Shown here: positions 8,136 to 16,001 of the stretch, in pieces
Layout: every line of letters starts with the position of its first letter
How positions within the stretch are numbered: position 1 is the stretch's first letter
Assembly (NCBI RefSeq): GCF_900108405.1
Contig: NZ_FNXG01000001.1
Coordinates: forward strand, 682,001 to 746,000
DNA from: Paracoccus alkenifer
Lineage (GTDB): Bacteria; Pseudomonadota; Alphaproteobacteria; Rhodobacterales; Rhodobacteraceae
Length of the DNA stretch: 64,000 bases
Reading direction: 5' to 3'
Made by a program: the position numbers and the translations under genes
The notes under the pieces: generated by a model
Told to the model about the DNA's origin: nothing
The model's input: the letters and a program-made list of their open reading frames with translations, nothing else
Databases searched by the model: none

Positions 8136-9158
8136 TCAGTTGGCCGCGGCGTCGCGTGCGGCGGTCAGCCAGCCGTCCACCTGATCGCGGTGTTCGGCGA
8201 TCCACGCGTCGGCGTGGCCCGCGATGTTTTCGTCGCCCTCATTCATCAGCGCATTCTGGGCGTAGATGTCGGGCAGCGGGATCTCGGCCGCCTCGAACAG
8301 CGCCTTGACCACCGGGTTGGCGGCCAGGAATTCGCTGTTCACCACCGGCACGATGTCGTTGGCGATATAGCCCAGCTGGCAGGGGTCGGCCACGCAGCCC
8401 TCGACCCCGGCCATGGTGGCGGCGTCCTCAAGCCCTTTTTCGGACTCGACCAGATCGACGAAGGGAACCTGGATCCAGACCACGTCCTCGCCCAGCTTCA
8501 GCTCGTCCACGGTCCAGTTTGGCGTCCAAGTGTAGAACAGGATCGGCTCGCCATTGCCATAGGCGGCAACGGCATCGGCCATGGCGGCGGAATAGTTGGC
8601 GCTGATCAGGTTCACGTCGTCGCGCAGGCTATAGGCGTCCATGTGATGTTCGATATTCTGCTCGCAGGCCCAGCCGGGGGGGCAGCCGACCAGATCGGCC
8701 TTGCCGTCGCCGTTGCGGTCGAACGCCTCGCGGACCTCGGGGCGCTTGAAATCATCCAGCGTCTTGATGTCGAATTCATCGGCCGAGGCCTTGTCGACCA
8801 GATACCCCTGCAACGCGCCGCCCTTGGCGATGGCGCCGACGATTTCGGCCCCTTGCTCGAAGGTGCTGCGATAGGTGTCGTGGCCGGGGAACCAGCCGTC
8901 GACCCACATGGTCACATCGCCAAAGGCCACCGCCTGATAAAACGCCGGGTTGTCCAGCGTCATCGGCTCGGACACGTCATAGCCAAGCTCGCGCAGCATC
9001 TGGCTGTAGATGGCGGTCTGGAACCAGCCGGTGTCCCAGGTGGGCTGGGCCATGGTGATCTTGACGCCCTCGCCGGGGCGGTCCTGCGCCATGACGGGCG
9101 CGGCGGTGGCCAGCGCCAGCGCGCCGATTGCAGTCAGAGTTTTTCCGAGACGGAACAT
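8136..9158 (-). CDS. proX: Glycine betaine/proline-type ABC substrate-binding protein, first copy
   Basis: A 340-residue periplasmic binding protein with a signal peptide (MFRLGKTLTAIGALALATAA, cleavage near VMAQ). ProX-family features: WDTGWFQTAI, CPPGWACEQNIEHHM, FYTWTPNWTVDEL and PLPDIYAQNALM. It sits 80 nt behind the permease gene and is the first of two tandem binding proteins. Differences from its twin cluster around the ligand cleft region (for example FPGHDTYRS versus FPQHNVFRD), which is consistent with altered ligand choice but does not prove it. Confidence 0.9.
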   Translation of the reverse strand: MFRLGKTLTAIGALALATAAPVMAQDRPGEGVKITMAQPTWDTGWFQTAIYSQMLRELGYDVSEPMTLDNPAFYQAVAFGDVTMWVDGWFPGHDTYRSTFEQGAEIVGAIAKGGALQGYLVDKASADEFDIKTLDDFKRPEVREAFDRNGDGKADLVGCPPGWACEQNIEHHMDAYSLRDDVNLISANYSAAMADAVAAYGNGEPILFYTWTPNWTVDELKLGEDVVWIQVPFVDLVESEKGLEDAATMAGVEGCVADPCQLGYIANDIVPVVNSEFLAANPVVKALFEAAEIPLPDIYAQNALMNEGDENIAGHADAWIAEHRDQVDGWLTAARDAAAN

Positions 9159-9238
9159 GGGTTCGAGTCTCCTTTGTGTTTTCAGTCTTCAGATGGACGG
9201 GCCGCAGCGGGCCCGCCATGCGAACGGGGCCGCCGGTA

Positions 9239-10171
9239 TCAGGCCGCCCGCTGGGTTTCCGCCGCGGGGGCGGTGCCCCGCAGCCGGAACAGGTTGGCCA
9301 GCGCCTGCCGCAGCGAGATGCCGCGGATGTCGGAACGCTCGGCCAGCCCCTGGGTGATCCGGTCCAGCACGATGGCCAGGATCACGATGCCGACACCGCC
9401 GGCAGTGGCGCCGCCCACATCCATGCGGCCCAGCCCGGTGTTGACCACAAGGCCAAGCCCGCCGGCGCCGATCAGCGCCGCGATCACCACCATGGACAGC
9501 GCCAGCATCAGCGTCTGGTTCAGCCCGGCCATGATCGTGCGCATCGCCAGCGGCAGCTGCACGTCCCACAGCATCTGCCAGCGGGTCGAGCCGAACGCCT
9601 CGGCCGCCTCGATCAGGTCGGCGCGGACGTTGCGGATGCCAAGATTGGTCAGCCGCACGATCGGCGGCAGCGCAAAGATGAAGGTGGCGATGATCCCCGG
9701 CGCCATGCCGACGCCGAACAGCATCACGATCGGCACCAGATAGACGAACGACGGGATGGTCTGCATCACGTCCAGCACCGGCCGGATCACCGCCCAGGCC
9801 CGGTCCGAACGCGCCGCCAGAATCCCCGTGGGGATCCCCACCACCGCACAGAACAGCACCGAGGTGACGATCATCGCCAGCGTGGTCATGGTCTGCGGCC
9901 ACAGCCCGATCATGTCGATGAAGGCAAAGCCGACAAGGGTAAAGATCGCCATGGCGCGCCCGGCGGTCAGCCAGCTGGCCAGCGCAAAGGCGGCCGTCGT
10001 CACCAGCATCGGCACGAACAGGAAAAACGCCTCGGTCCAGGCCAGAACGGCGCTGATCGGCACCTGCGCGGCGCGAAAGGCGGGGCGGAAATTCGGGACC
10101 AGCCAGCCCCGCACGAACCCGTTCACCCAGTCGTCAAAGGGCAGGGTCGCAATATCAGCCGGGCTGAACAT
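9239..10171 (-). CDS. proW: Glycine betaine/proline-type ABC transporter permease
   Basis: A 310-residue inner-membrane permease. It has several hydrophobic segments and the binding-protein-dependent permease (EAA-like) loop around EAAEAFGSTRWQMLWDVQLPLA, which docks on the ATPase. The N-terminus IATLPFDDWVNGFVRGW is typical of ProW. It is shorter than E. coli ProW, mainly in the N-terminal extension. Its start overlaps the 3' end of proV by 17 nt, so the two are translationally coupled, and proX follows. Confidence 0.92.
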   Translation of the reverse strand: MFSPADIATLPFDDWVNGFVRGWLVPNFRPAFRAAQVPISAVLAWTEAFFLFVPMLVTTAAFALASWLTAGRAMAIFTLVGFAFIDMIGLWPQTMTTLAMIVTSVLFCAVVGIPTGILAARSDRAWAVIRPVLDVMQTIPSFVYLVPIVMLFGVGMAPGIIATFIFALPPIVRLTNLGIRNVRADLIEAAEAFGSTRWQMLWDVQLPLAMRTIMAGLNQTLMLALSMVVIAALIGAGGLGLVVNTGLGRMDVGGATAGGVGIVILAIVLDRITQGLAERSDIRGISLRQALANLFRLRGTAPAAETQRAA

Positions 10172-11426
10172 GGGCGGCCTCCTTTTCCATTGCGGCGGCT
10201 TCGATCACGGCGGCCTCGGGCTCGGCCGCGCCGTTGCCGTTGGCGTCGCCGGACAGATGGGCCAGCACGTCGCCCGGCTCGATCACCGCCACCAGCCGGT
10301 CGGAATCGTCGGTCACGGCGATGGGCAGCCCCTGCCCGGCCGGGCCGTAAAGCTCGTGCAGCTGGGTGTCGCAGGCGGCGGTGGGATAATCGGTGATCAT
10401 GCTGCCGCCGATGGTCGGGCTGGGGGTCGTGGTGTCCATCTCGCAGGCCGCAAGGTCGCGATAGGTCACCACGCCCGCCACCCGCTTGCCGTCCATCACG
10501 TAAAGCGCGTGGCTGCCGTGCTTTTCCATCAGCCGCAGCGCCTCGCGCACCGGGGTGTCGCGCAGCTGGATCGTGATCGCGTCCGAGGCCACGTCATCGG
10601 CGGTGAACACCCGCCCGCGGTCGATGTCGGCGACAAAGGCCGCAACGTAGTCGTCGGCCGGCGTCATGACGATTTCCTGCGCCGTCCCGATCTGGACGAT
10701 GCGCCCGTCCTTCATGATGGCGATGCGGTTGCCCAGCAGCAGGGCCTCGTTCAGGTCGTGGGTGATAAAGACGATGGTCTTTTTCAGGCTTTTTTGCAGG
10801 GCCAGCAGTTCTGCCTGCATGTCGCGGCGGATCAGCGGGTCCAGCGCGCCAAAGGGTTCGTCCATCAGCAGGATGTCGGGGTCTGCGGCCAGCCCGCGGG
10901 CCAGCCCGACGCGCTGCTGCATCCCCCCCGACAGATCCGAGGGCAGGCTGTCGGCCCAAGGCGCCAGCCCCACCTGTTCCAGCACCTCAAGCGCGCGTTC
11001 GCGCCGGGCGTCGCGGGAAACGCCGCGGACCTTCAGCCCGTAGGCCACGTTTTCCGCGATGGTCCAGTGCGGGAACAGCGCGAAATGCTGGAAAACCATC
11101 GAGATCTTGTCGCGGCGGATGCGGCGCAGGCTGGCGGCATCGGCGCGCGCCACGTCCTCGCCGTCGATGAGGATCTGCCCCGAGGTGGGCTCGATCAACC
11201 CGTTCAGCGTCCGCACCAGCGTCGATTTGCCCGAACCGGACAGGCCCATGACGACGAAGATCTCGCCCTCTTCGACCTCGAAGCTGGCGTCCTGGACGCC
11301 GACGGTGGCGCCGGTCTGCGCCAGGATTTCGGCCTTTTCATCACCCTTTTGCAGCAGCTCAAGCGCCGCCTGGGTGTTCTTGCCGAAAATCTTGTAAAGG
11401 TTCCGGACCGTAAGTTTAGGTCGCAT
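10155..11426 (-). CDS. proV: Glycine betaine/proline-type ABC transporter ATPase with CBS domains
   Basis: A 423-residue ATPase. Domains in order: ABC domain with Walker A GLSGSGKST, Q-loop VFQHFALFP, signature LSGGMQQRVGLARGL, Walker B ILLMDEPFGALDP and switch His in FITHDLNEA; then two CBS repeats (about residues 280-400) that in homologues sense ionic strength or c-di-AMP. The start at 11426 is preferred to an upstream ATG because AGGAG lies 5 nt before it. It heads the proV-proW-proX-proX operon. The 238-nt upstream region holds two inverted repeats but no gene. Confidence 0.93.
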   Translation of the reverse strand: MRPKLTVRNLYKIFGKNTQAALELLQKGDEKAEILAQTGATVGVQDASFEVEEGEIFVVMGLSGSGKSTLVRTLNGLIEPTSGQILIDGEDVARADAASLRRIRRDKISMVFQHFALFPHWTIAENVAYGLKVRGVSRDARRERALEVLEQVGLAPWADSLPSDLSGGMQQRVGLARGLAADPDILLMDEPFGALDPLIRRDMQAELLALQKSLKKTIVFITHDLNEALLLGNRIAIMKDGRIVQIGTAQEIVMTPADDYVAAFVADIDRGRVFTADDVASDAITIQLRDTPVREALRLMEKHGSHALYVMDGKRVAGVVTYRDLAACEMDTTTPSPTIGGSMITDYPTAACDTQLHELYGPAGQGLPIAVTDDSDRLVAVIEPGDVLAHLSGDANGNGAAEPEAAVIEAAAMEKEAAHVQPG

Positions 11427-11508
11427 GGGACTCCTAGCTTGCCCGGTCTGCACGCCGACAGGAGCCGACATCGCGTGAAAAGGAGACCCCCGCGCATTGC
11501 GCAGCTAC

Positions 11509-11528
11509 GGCCCCCAGAAGCGGGGGCC
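11509..11528 (-). other. GC-rich hairpin in the proV leader
   Basis: GGCCCCC and GGGGGCC form a perfect 7-bp stem with a 6-nt loop, 83-102 nt upstream of the proV start. It has no U tract on the proV-sense strand, so it is more likely a leader structure than a terminator. No known riboswitch was recognised. Confidence 0.45.
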
Positions 11529-11634
11529 GGAAAGACGCTCCGGGCGGGCGTCACGGGTCATCGGATGTGGGGTAATATGGGCGACATGCCGCCGGAAAGC
11601 AACCTTCGAGGTCACAATTCTCTGAACGGCCTTG

Positions 11635-11662
11635 CGAAAACCCATGTATGCAAGGGGTTTCG
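11635..11662 (-). terminator. Candidate terminator after the minus-strand YeeE/YedE gene
   Basis: CGAAAACCC (11635-11643) and GGGGTTTCG (11654-11662) form a 9-bp stem with one mismatch, directly after the stop codon at 11665 on the minus strand. The stem ends in A/T-rich bases on both sides, so it may stop transcripts leaving the soxS-soxR-transporter operon. Confidence 0.45.
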
Positions 11663-11664
11663 GC

Positions 11665-12723
11665 CTATTCCGGCTGAAAGCTTTCGATCAGCTGGCGCAG
11701 CCCGAACGACGCCCCGACCACGATCGCGGCCAGCGTCACCGGCCCCGACCACGCGAGCGCGGCAACCGCCGAAACCCCCTGTCCGATCGAACAGCCCATG
11801 GCCACGACCCCACCGATTCCCATCAGCGCCGCGCCCCCGATCTGGCGACCCAGCTCGCGCGGATCCTCGCACGCCTCCCACCTGAACAGGCCGCGCCACA
11901 TCGAGCCGGCGAAAGAGCCAAGCGTGATGCCGAAAACCGTGCCCACGGTGTAGCCCAGCCCGCCGCCGCTGGCGGTCATCAGCCACAGCAGCGCCCGGCC
12001 GACCGCAGCGACAAAGGACGGCCCCTCGACCGGGACCGCGCCCAGGCTTTCGCGCGCCACCCAGCTGGTCGCGGCGAATGAAAACGCCACCGCCAGCCCC
12101 GCCGCCACCCCCCAAAGCAGCGAACGCCGGCTGGCGCGCAGCGTGGGGCAGGACAGCGCCCACACCAGCAGCCCCACCACGACCAGCGCCACAAAGGGCG
12201 AAAACGGGATGTCCAGCCGCTGGAACAGCGCCGCAAAGCTTTGCGGGTTGTCCGAGTCGATCTGCGGAAACAGCGCGTGGCGGATCGGCGCCAGCGGCCC
12301 CGACAGCGCCGCAAAGCCGCTGATCGCCAGGATGATGACGATCACCATGGCGCGCAGATCGCCGCTGCCCAGCCGCACCAGCGCGCCAAAGCCGCAGTTG
12401 CCGGCCAGCGCCATGCCGTAGCCAAAGGTCAGCCCGCCCAGGATCGAGGCCAGCGGCATCCACCCCACCTTGTGGTAATAGGTCTCGCCCAGGTCGATCC
12501 AGCCGGCCGCGGCGCCGGCCTGCGTGGCCAGAATCGCCACCGCCAGCACGATCCCCCACAACCGCAGCCGCCGCTGGTCACCGCCGTAAAGCGCGGATTC
12601 CAGCGCGCCCAGCGTGCAGAAATCGCCAAGCCTTGCGGCCAGTCCCAGAACCGTGCCCGCGATCAGCCCCGCAATCGCCGCCACCGCCCCCCAGGGCAGT
12701 TGCCAGCCGAGAAAATCGGTCAA
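11665..12723 (-). CDS. soxT: YeeE/YedE-family sulfur-compound transporter (SoxT-like)
   Basis: A 352-residue membrane protein with about nine hydrophobic helices and an internal repeat, as in the YeeE/YedE (TsuA) thiosulfate transporter family. The conserved cysteines sit in GDFCTLGAL, GNCGFGALVRLG and MGCSIGQGVSA. In sox loci such genes are called soxT and are thought to import thiosulfate or sulfite, perhaps as a signal to SoxR. The start is TTG at 12723, overlapping the soxR stop in TTGA, so it is translated with soxR. A second YeeE/YedE gene closes the cluster at 21820-22887. Confidence 0.85.
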   Translation of the reverse strand: MTDFLGWQLPWGAVAAIAGLIAGTVLGLAARLGDFCTLGALESALYGGDQRRLRLWGIVLAVAILATQAGAAAGWIDLGETYYHKVGWMPLASILGGLTFGYGMALAGNCGFGALVRLGSGDLRAMVIVIILAISGFAALSGPLAPIRHALFPQIDSDNPQSFAALFQRLDIPFSPFVALVVVGLLVWALSCPTLRASRRSLLWGVAAGLAVAFSFAATSWVARESLGAVPVEGPSFVAAVGRALLWLMTASGGGLGYTVGTVFGITLGSFAGSMWRGLFRWEACEDPRELGRQIGGAALMGIGGVVAMGCSIGQGVSAVAALAWSGPVTLAAIVVGASFGLRQLIESFQPE

Positions 12724-13091
12724 CCCCGGCTTTCCTTTGCATCCAGCGCATCCAGCATCCCGACCCGGGCGTGACGCGCCAGCAGGTCGAGAATCGCCGC
12801 CACGCGCGCATCTGCCAGCCGGTAATGGATCGTCTGGCCTTCGCGGCGGGCCACCACCAGCCCCTCCATCCGCAGGCGGGCCAGCTGCTGGCTGACGATG
12901 GCCTGACGCGAGGACAGCAGCGCCTCAAGCTCGGACACGTTCTTTTCGCCGCTGCGCAGGTGGCACAGGATCGTCAGCCGCCCGTCGTGCCCCATCGCCT
13001 TGAACAGCGAGGCGATGGCCTCGGTCTGCTCGATCAGCGGCCGCATCGCCGCGGCGGGTTCGGGGGCGGTGGCGGAAGCGTTGGCGTTCAT
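12720..13091 (-). CDS. soxR: ArsR-family sulfur-oxidation repressor SoxR
   Basis: A 123-residue winged-helix repressor that, in Paracoccus, represses sox promoters until sulfur signals appear. The recognition region is SSRQAIVSQQLARLRMEG and the wing is VVARREGQTIHYRL. One cysteine (Cys43, in TILCHLRSGEK) matches the proximal cysteine of SqrR/BigR-type persulfide sensors. The distal partner cysteine is absent: the aligned position reads RHARVG where the paralogue at 47565 has HFC. The start at 13091 has GAGG 7 nt upstream. An ATG at 13154, overlapping the soxS stop as ATGA, would add 21 residues and remains possible. Confidence 0.9.
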   Translation of the reverse strand: MNANASATAPEPAAAMRPLIEQTEAIASLFKAMGHDGRLTILCHLRSGEKNVSELEALLSSRQAIVSQQLARLRMEGLVVARREGQTIHYRLADARVAAILDLLARHARVGMLDALDAKESRG

Positions 13092-13150
13092 TGTCCAGCC
13101 TCGTCCGAAAACATCGGCGTCCACGGCTGCGTCGCTGGTCGGGAATATGC

Positions 13151-13570
13151 TCATGGCGTCGCTTCTGCCTGGTCTGCTATCACGTCCATTTCCGCGCGCT
13201 CGATGAGCTGCGCGATCATGGGCCAGAAAAAATCCTCTCCGGGATAGCCGATCAATCGCCCGTGTTCAGCCCCGTCGACAAGCACGACAAAGGTCGGCGT
13301 CAGCGGCGGCGGGCTGTCCAGGGTGACGCCCTCGGGCGGCTGGGCGCCCATGCGCATCCGTTGCAGCGGCGCGGCGCGACCCTCGTCCGTCTTGGGCCAT
13401 TTCGGCGCGATCTCGTCGTCGAAGCGGGCGCAGTAATGGCAGCCGGGCTGCTCGACGATCAGCATCGACAGCTCGGCCGCCGAGATTGCCGCCGGAACCA
13501 TGGCCGCCAGCGCGAGGGCGCAGACCCTCAGGATTCCTTTCCGGAAAAGCGCCAAGTTGACACCCCGCAA
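13151..13570 (-). CDS. soxS: Periplasmic thioredoxin-like protein SoxS
   Basis: About 139 residues, with an N-terminal hydrophobic export signal (VCALALAAMVPAAISAAE) and a thioredoxin-like active site EQPGCHYCARFDDE. SoxS is described as a periplasmic thiol-disulfide protein that keeps the SoxY cysteine reduced and active. The frame starts at a TTG (13570) without a convincing ribosome site; a second TTG five codons in has GGGGT before it and may be the true start. It diverges from soxV; the 120-nt gap between them should hold promoters for both directions. soxR follows immediately. Confidence 0.87.
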   Translation of the reverse strand: MRGVNLALFRKGILRVCALALAAMVPAAISAAELSMLIVEQPGCHYCARFDDEIAPKWPKTDEGRAAPLQRMRMGAQPPEGVTLDSPPPLTPTFVVLVDGAEHGRLIGYPGEDFFWPMIAQLIERAEMDVIADQAEATP

Positions 13571-13600
13571 GTTTACATAGCAATAATCTAATATGCGGGG
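13563..13600. promoter_or_regulatory. Inverted repeat in the soxS-soxV divergent promoter region
   Basis: CCCCGCA (13563-13569) is repeated as TGCGGGG (13594-13600), bracketing an A/T-rich 24-nt stretch that is unusual in this GC-rich DNA. In Paracoccus pantotrophus SoxR is known to bind the soxS-soxV gap; this is the matching position. It may be the operator, or a bidirectional promoter with operator. No shared consensus with the soxV-soxX palindrome was seen. Confidence 0.4.
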
Positions 13601-13690
13601 CCGGTTTGCACAATCCCCGCGACCAGCCCAGCCACCGGCCGTCCCGCCGGCAGCGCTGGACCTCGATTCCCCTAGCCGAAAGGAGCCGGG

Positions 13691-14428
13691 ATGCCGGACC
13701 TGTCCTACGGAGCCGCCGCGCTGGCCGGGCTGCTGTCATTCTTTTCGCCCTGTATCCTGCCGATGGTGCCGTTCTACCTGGCCTATATGGCCGGCACCTC
13801 GGTCAGCAGCCTGCGCGAGGACGGCGCCCTGCCCCCCGGCGTGCAGGGCCGGTTGCTGCTGCGCGCCTGCGCGTTTGCGCTGGGGGTGACCACGATCTTT
13901 GTGATGCTGGGCTTTGGCGCCACCTCGCTGGGGCGGGTGGTGGCCGAGTGGCGTCAGTGGCTTTCCTGGATCGCCGCCGCCGTGCTGATCCTGTTCGGCC
14001 TGCATTTCCTTGGCGCGCTGCGCATCCCGCTGCTGTATCGCGAGGCGCGGGTGCAGGCCGGCGGGCAGCCGGGATCGCTTGCGGGGGCCTATGTGATGGG
14101 GCTGGCCTTCGGCTTTGGCTGGACGCCCTGCGTCGGGCCGGCACTGGCCGCGATCCTGATGATCGCCGGGGGGATGGGCCAGCCCTGGCACGGCGGGTTG
14201 CTGCTGCTGGTCTACGGCCTGGCGATGACCCTGCCCTTTGTCGCGGCGGCGCTGTTTGCGGGACCGTTCCTGCGCTGGGTCGCGCGCAACCGCGGGCTGA
14301 TGCGGCATGTCGAGCGGGCCATGGGCGTGATGCTGATCCTGTTCGGCCTGCTGATCGCCACCGACAGCGTCAACCTGATCGCGGACTGGATGCTGCGCAA
14401 TTTCGACTGGTCGCGGGTGCTGAACTAG
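13691..14428 (+). CDS. soxV: CcdA-family transmembrane thiol-electron transporter SoxV
   Basis: A 245-residue protein with six hydrophobic helices. The redox cysteines sit in FFSPCILPM (helix 1) and FGWTPCVGP (helix 4), the CcdA/DsbD-beta pattern. SoxV carries reducing power from cytoplasmic thioredoxin to periplasmic thiols. In P. pantotrophus it works with SoxW, a periplasmic thioredoxin encoded next to it. Here soxW is absent: only 276 nt of non-coding DNA separate soxV from soxX. SoxS, encoded divergently, is the obvious local recipient of electrons. AAAGGAG precedes the ATG. Confidence 0.93.
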   Translation: MPDLSYGAAALAGLLSFFSPCILPMVPFYLAYMAGTSVSSLREDGALPPGVQGRLLLRACAFALGVTTIFVMLGFGATSLGRVVAEWRQWLSWIAAAVLILFGLHFLGALRIPLLYREARVQAGGQPGSLAGAYVMGLAFGFGWTPCVGPALAAILMIAGGMGQPWHGGLLLLVYGLAMTLPFVAAALFAGPFLRWVARNRGLMRHVERAMGVMLILFGLLIATDSVNLIADWMLRNFDWSRVLN

Positions 14429-14536
14429 GCACAGATCCGGCACATCCCGCTGTCCGCCACGCAACTGATTCGCACCGAAGCGACCACCGTTCCGGCCGGT
14501 TTCAGAGCGATATGTCCGCACGGAAATATCGAAAAG

Positions 14537-14568
14537 ATTCAATGGTATATCCGCGCAATCCATTGGAT
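14537..14568. promoter_or_regulatory. Long-armed inverted repeat upstream of soxX
   Basis: ATTCAATGG (14537-14545) and CCATTGGAT (14560-14568) form a 9-bp inverted repeat with one mismatch and a 14-nt centre, in the 276-nt soxV-soxX gap. It could be a regulator site or a weak transcript hairpin between soxV and soxX. This region holds no other gene. Confidence 0.4.
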
Positions 14569-14612
14569 TTCAGCGACATTCCAGTGCCCCTCCCGCCTCG
14601 CCGCAGCGCAGC

Positions 14613-14632
14613 ACATATGAATATTCATGTGT
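14613..14632. promoter_or_regulatory. 20-bp near-perfect palindrome, candidate SoxR operator of the sox structural operon
   Basis: ACATATGAATATTCATGTGT is a 20-bp inverted repeat: the central 12 bp are a perfect palindrome and the outer three pairs also match, with a single mismatched pair. It is strongly A/T-rich against a GC-rich background and lies 72 nt upstream of soxX. The equivalent region (soxW-soxX) is a known SoxR target in P. pantotrophus, and a dimeric winged-helix repressor would fit such a site. Confidence 0.6.
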
Positions 14633-14704
14633 CACTATATTACTGCTTGCGCGACATCATGACGCCTTGTTACGTTCCTCGGAACAAGATCAGGGAGAGA
14701 CCGC

Positions 14705-15181
14705 ATGACCCGACGCGCATGGCTGCATGGCTTGGCAGCCGCAATTATCTCGGCCGCGCCGGCGCTTGCTGAAACCGCGCCGAACGACGTGGTTTTCGCC
14801 GACGGGGCCGTCGAGGCATCGCTGACCGGCGCGCCGGGCGATCCCGGCGAGGGCGCAAGGGTGATGACCACCGCCGCGCTGGGCAACTGCGTGGCCTGCC
14901 ACCAGATCGACGCGATGCCCGATGTCGAGTTCCCCGGCGACATCGGCCCCGCGCTGGACGGCGCCGCCGACCGCTGGTCCGAGGCCCAGCTGCGCGGCAT
15001 CGTGATCGACGCCAAGCATACGTTCCCCGACAGCTTCATGCCGGGAATGTACAAGACCTCGGGCTTCATCCGGCCGGGCGACGGCTACACGGGCAAGGCA
15101 TCGGACGGCGATCCGCCGCCGATCCTGACCGCCGCGCAGGTCGAGGACGTGGTCGCATATCTGCTGACCCTTACAGACTGA
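14705..15181 (+). CDS. soxX: Cytochrome c subunit SoxX of the SoxXA complex
   Basis: A 158-residue exported monohaem cytochrome. The signal peptide is MTRRAWLHGLAAAIISAAPALAE, and the single haem motif is CVACH with a distal region around GMYKTSGFIRP (Met ligand candidate in SFMPGMYK). With SoxA it forms the enzyme that oxidatively couples thiosulfate to the SoxY cysteine. It is the first gene of the soxXYZABCD run, preceded by GGGAGAG, and soxY follows after 23 nt. Confidence 0.95.
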   Translation: MTRRAWLHGLAAAIISAAPALAETAPNDVVFADGAVEASLTGAPGDPGEGARVMTTAALGNCVACHQIDAMPDVEFPGDIGPALDGAADRWSEAQLRGIVIDAKHTFPDSFMPGMYKTSGFIRPGDGYTGKASDGDPPPILTAAQVEDVVAYLLTLTD

Positions 15182-15204
15182 ACGAAGACTACAGGAGAGA
15201 GACG

Positions 15205-15624
15205 ATGATGCTGAGCAGACGGGATACTCTGCTGGTCGGCCTCGGCGGCATGGCGGCGACGCTTGTGTCCGGCGCCGCCCTTGCCACCACGGTCGAGGAG
15301 CTGACGGCCGAGTTCACCGGCGGCACCGCCCCCACCGAGGGCGAACTGACCCTGACCACCCCCGAGATCGCCGAAAACGGCAACACGGTCCCGGTGGAAT
15401 TCAATGCCCCCGGCGCGGTGTCGGTGCTGCTGCTGGCGGCCGGCAACCCCGAACCGGCGGTCGCGACCTTCAACTTTGGCCCTGCGGCCGGCGCCCAGCG
15501 CGGCGCAACCCGCATCCGGCTGGCGCAGACGCAGGACGTGATCGCCATTGCCAAGATGGCGGACGGCTCGATCCGTCAGGCCAGCAACAACGTCAAGGTC
15601 ACCATCGGCGGCTGCGGCGGCTGA
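15205..15624 (+). CDS. soxY: Sulfur-carrier protein SoxY
   Basis: A 139-residue protein with a twin-arginine signal (SRRDTLLVGLGGMAA) and the canonical C-terminal VTIGGCGG arm. The arm cysteine carries the sulfur intermediate through SoxXA, SoxB and SoxCD. It has no other cysteine after the signal peptide, unlike the second SoxY at 1128-1607. The upstream site AGGAGAG is strong. soxZ follows after 18 nt, reflecting their obligatory heterodimer. Confidence 0.96.
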   Translation: MMLSRRDTLLVGLGGMAATLVSGAALATTVEELTAEFTGGTAPTEGELTLTTPEIAENGNTVPVEFNAPGAVSVLLLAAGNPEPAVATFNFGPAAGAQRGATRIRLAQTQDVIAIAKMADGSIRQASNNVKVTIGGCGG

Positions 15625-15642
15625 CAGGAAGGATAAAGTTTC

Positions 15643-15972
15643 ATGGCAAGCGACGCTAAACCCCGGGTCAAGGTTCCCAAATCGGCCAGCGCCGGCGAAG
15701 TGGTCACCATCAAGGCCCTGATCAGCCACAAGATGGAATCGGGCCAGCGCAAGGATGCCGACGGCAACCTGATCCCGCGCTCGATCATCAACCGCTTTAC
15801 CTGCGACCTGAACGGGCAGAACGTGGTGGACGTGACCATCGACCCGGCGGTCTCGACCAACCCCTATTTCGAATTCGATGCCACGGTCGACGCGGCGGGC
15901 GAATTCAAGTTCACCTGGTATGACGACGACGGCGATGTCTACGAAGACACGCAGTCGATCGAAATCGCCTGA
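15643..15972 (+). CDS. soxZ: Sulfur-carrier partner SoxZ
   Basis: A 109-residue protein without signal peptide, presumed to be exported with SoxY through the Tat system. It has the SoxZ features KALISHKMESGQRKD, a STNPYFEFDA strand and FTWYDDDGDVYEDT near the end. It holds SoxY so that the cysteine arm can reach each enzyme. One cysteine is present (RFTCDL). Confidence 0.96.
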   Translation: MASDAKPRVKVPKSASAGEVVTIKALISHKMESGQRKDADGNLIPRSIINRFTCDLNGQNVVDVTIDPAVSTNPYFEFDATVDAAGEFKFTWYDDDGDVYEDTQSIEIA

Positions 15973-16001
15973 CAACGATCCGAGCAGGGAGGAGACCCGG
16001 T

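Noticed and set aside
14429..14704. Degenerate soxW between soxV and soxX
   Set aside because: No CxxC thioredoxin motif or remnant could be seen in any frame; the stretch holds A/T-rich inverted repeats instead.
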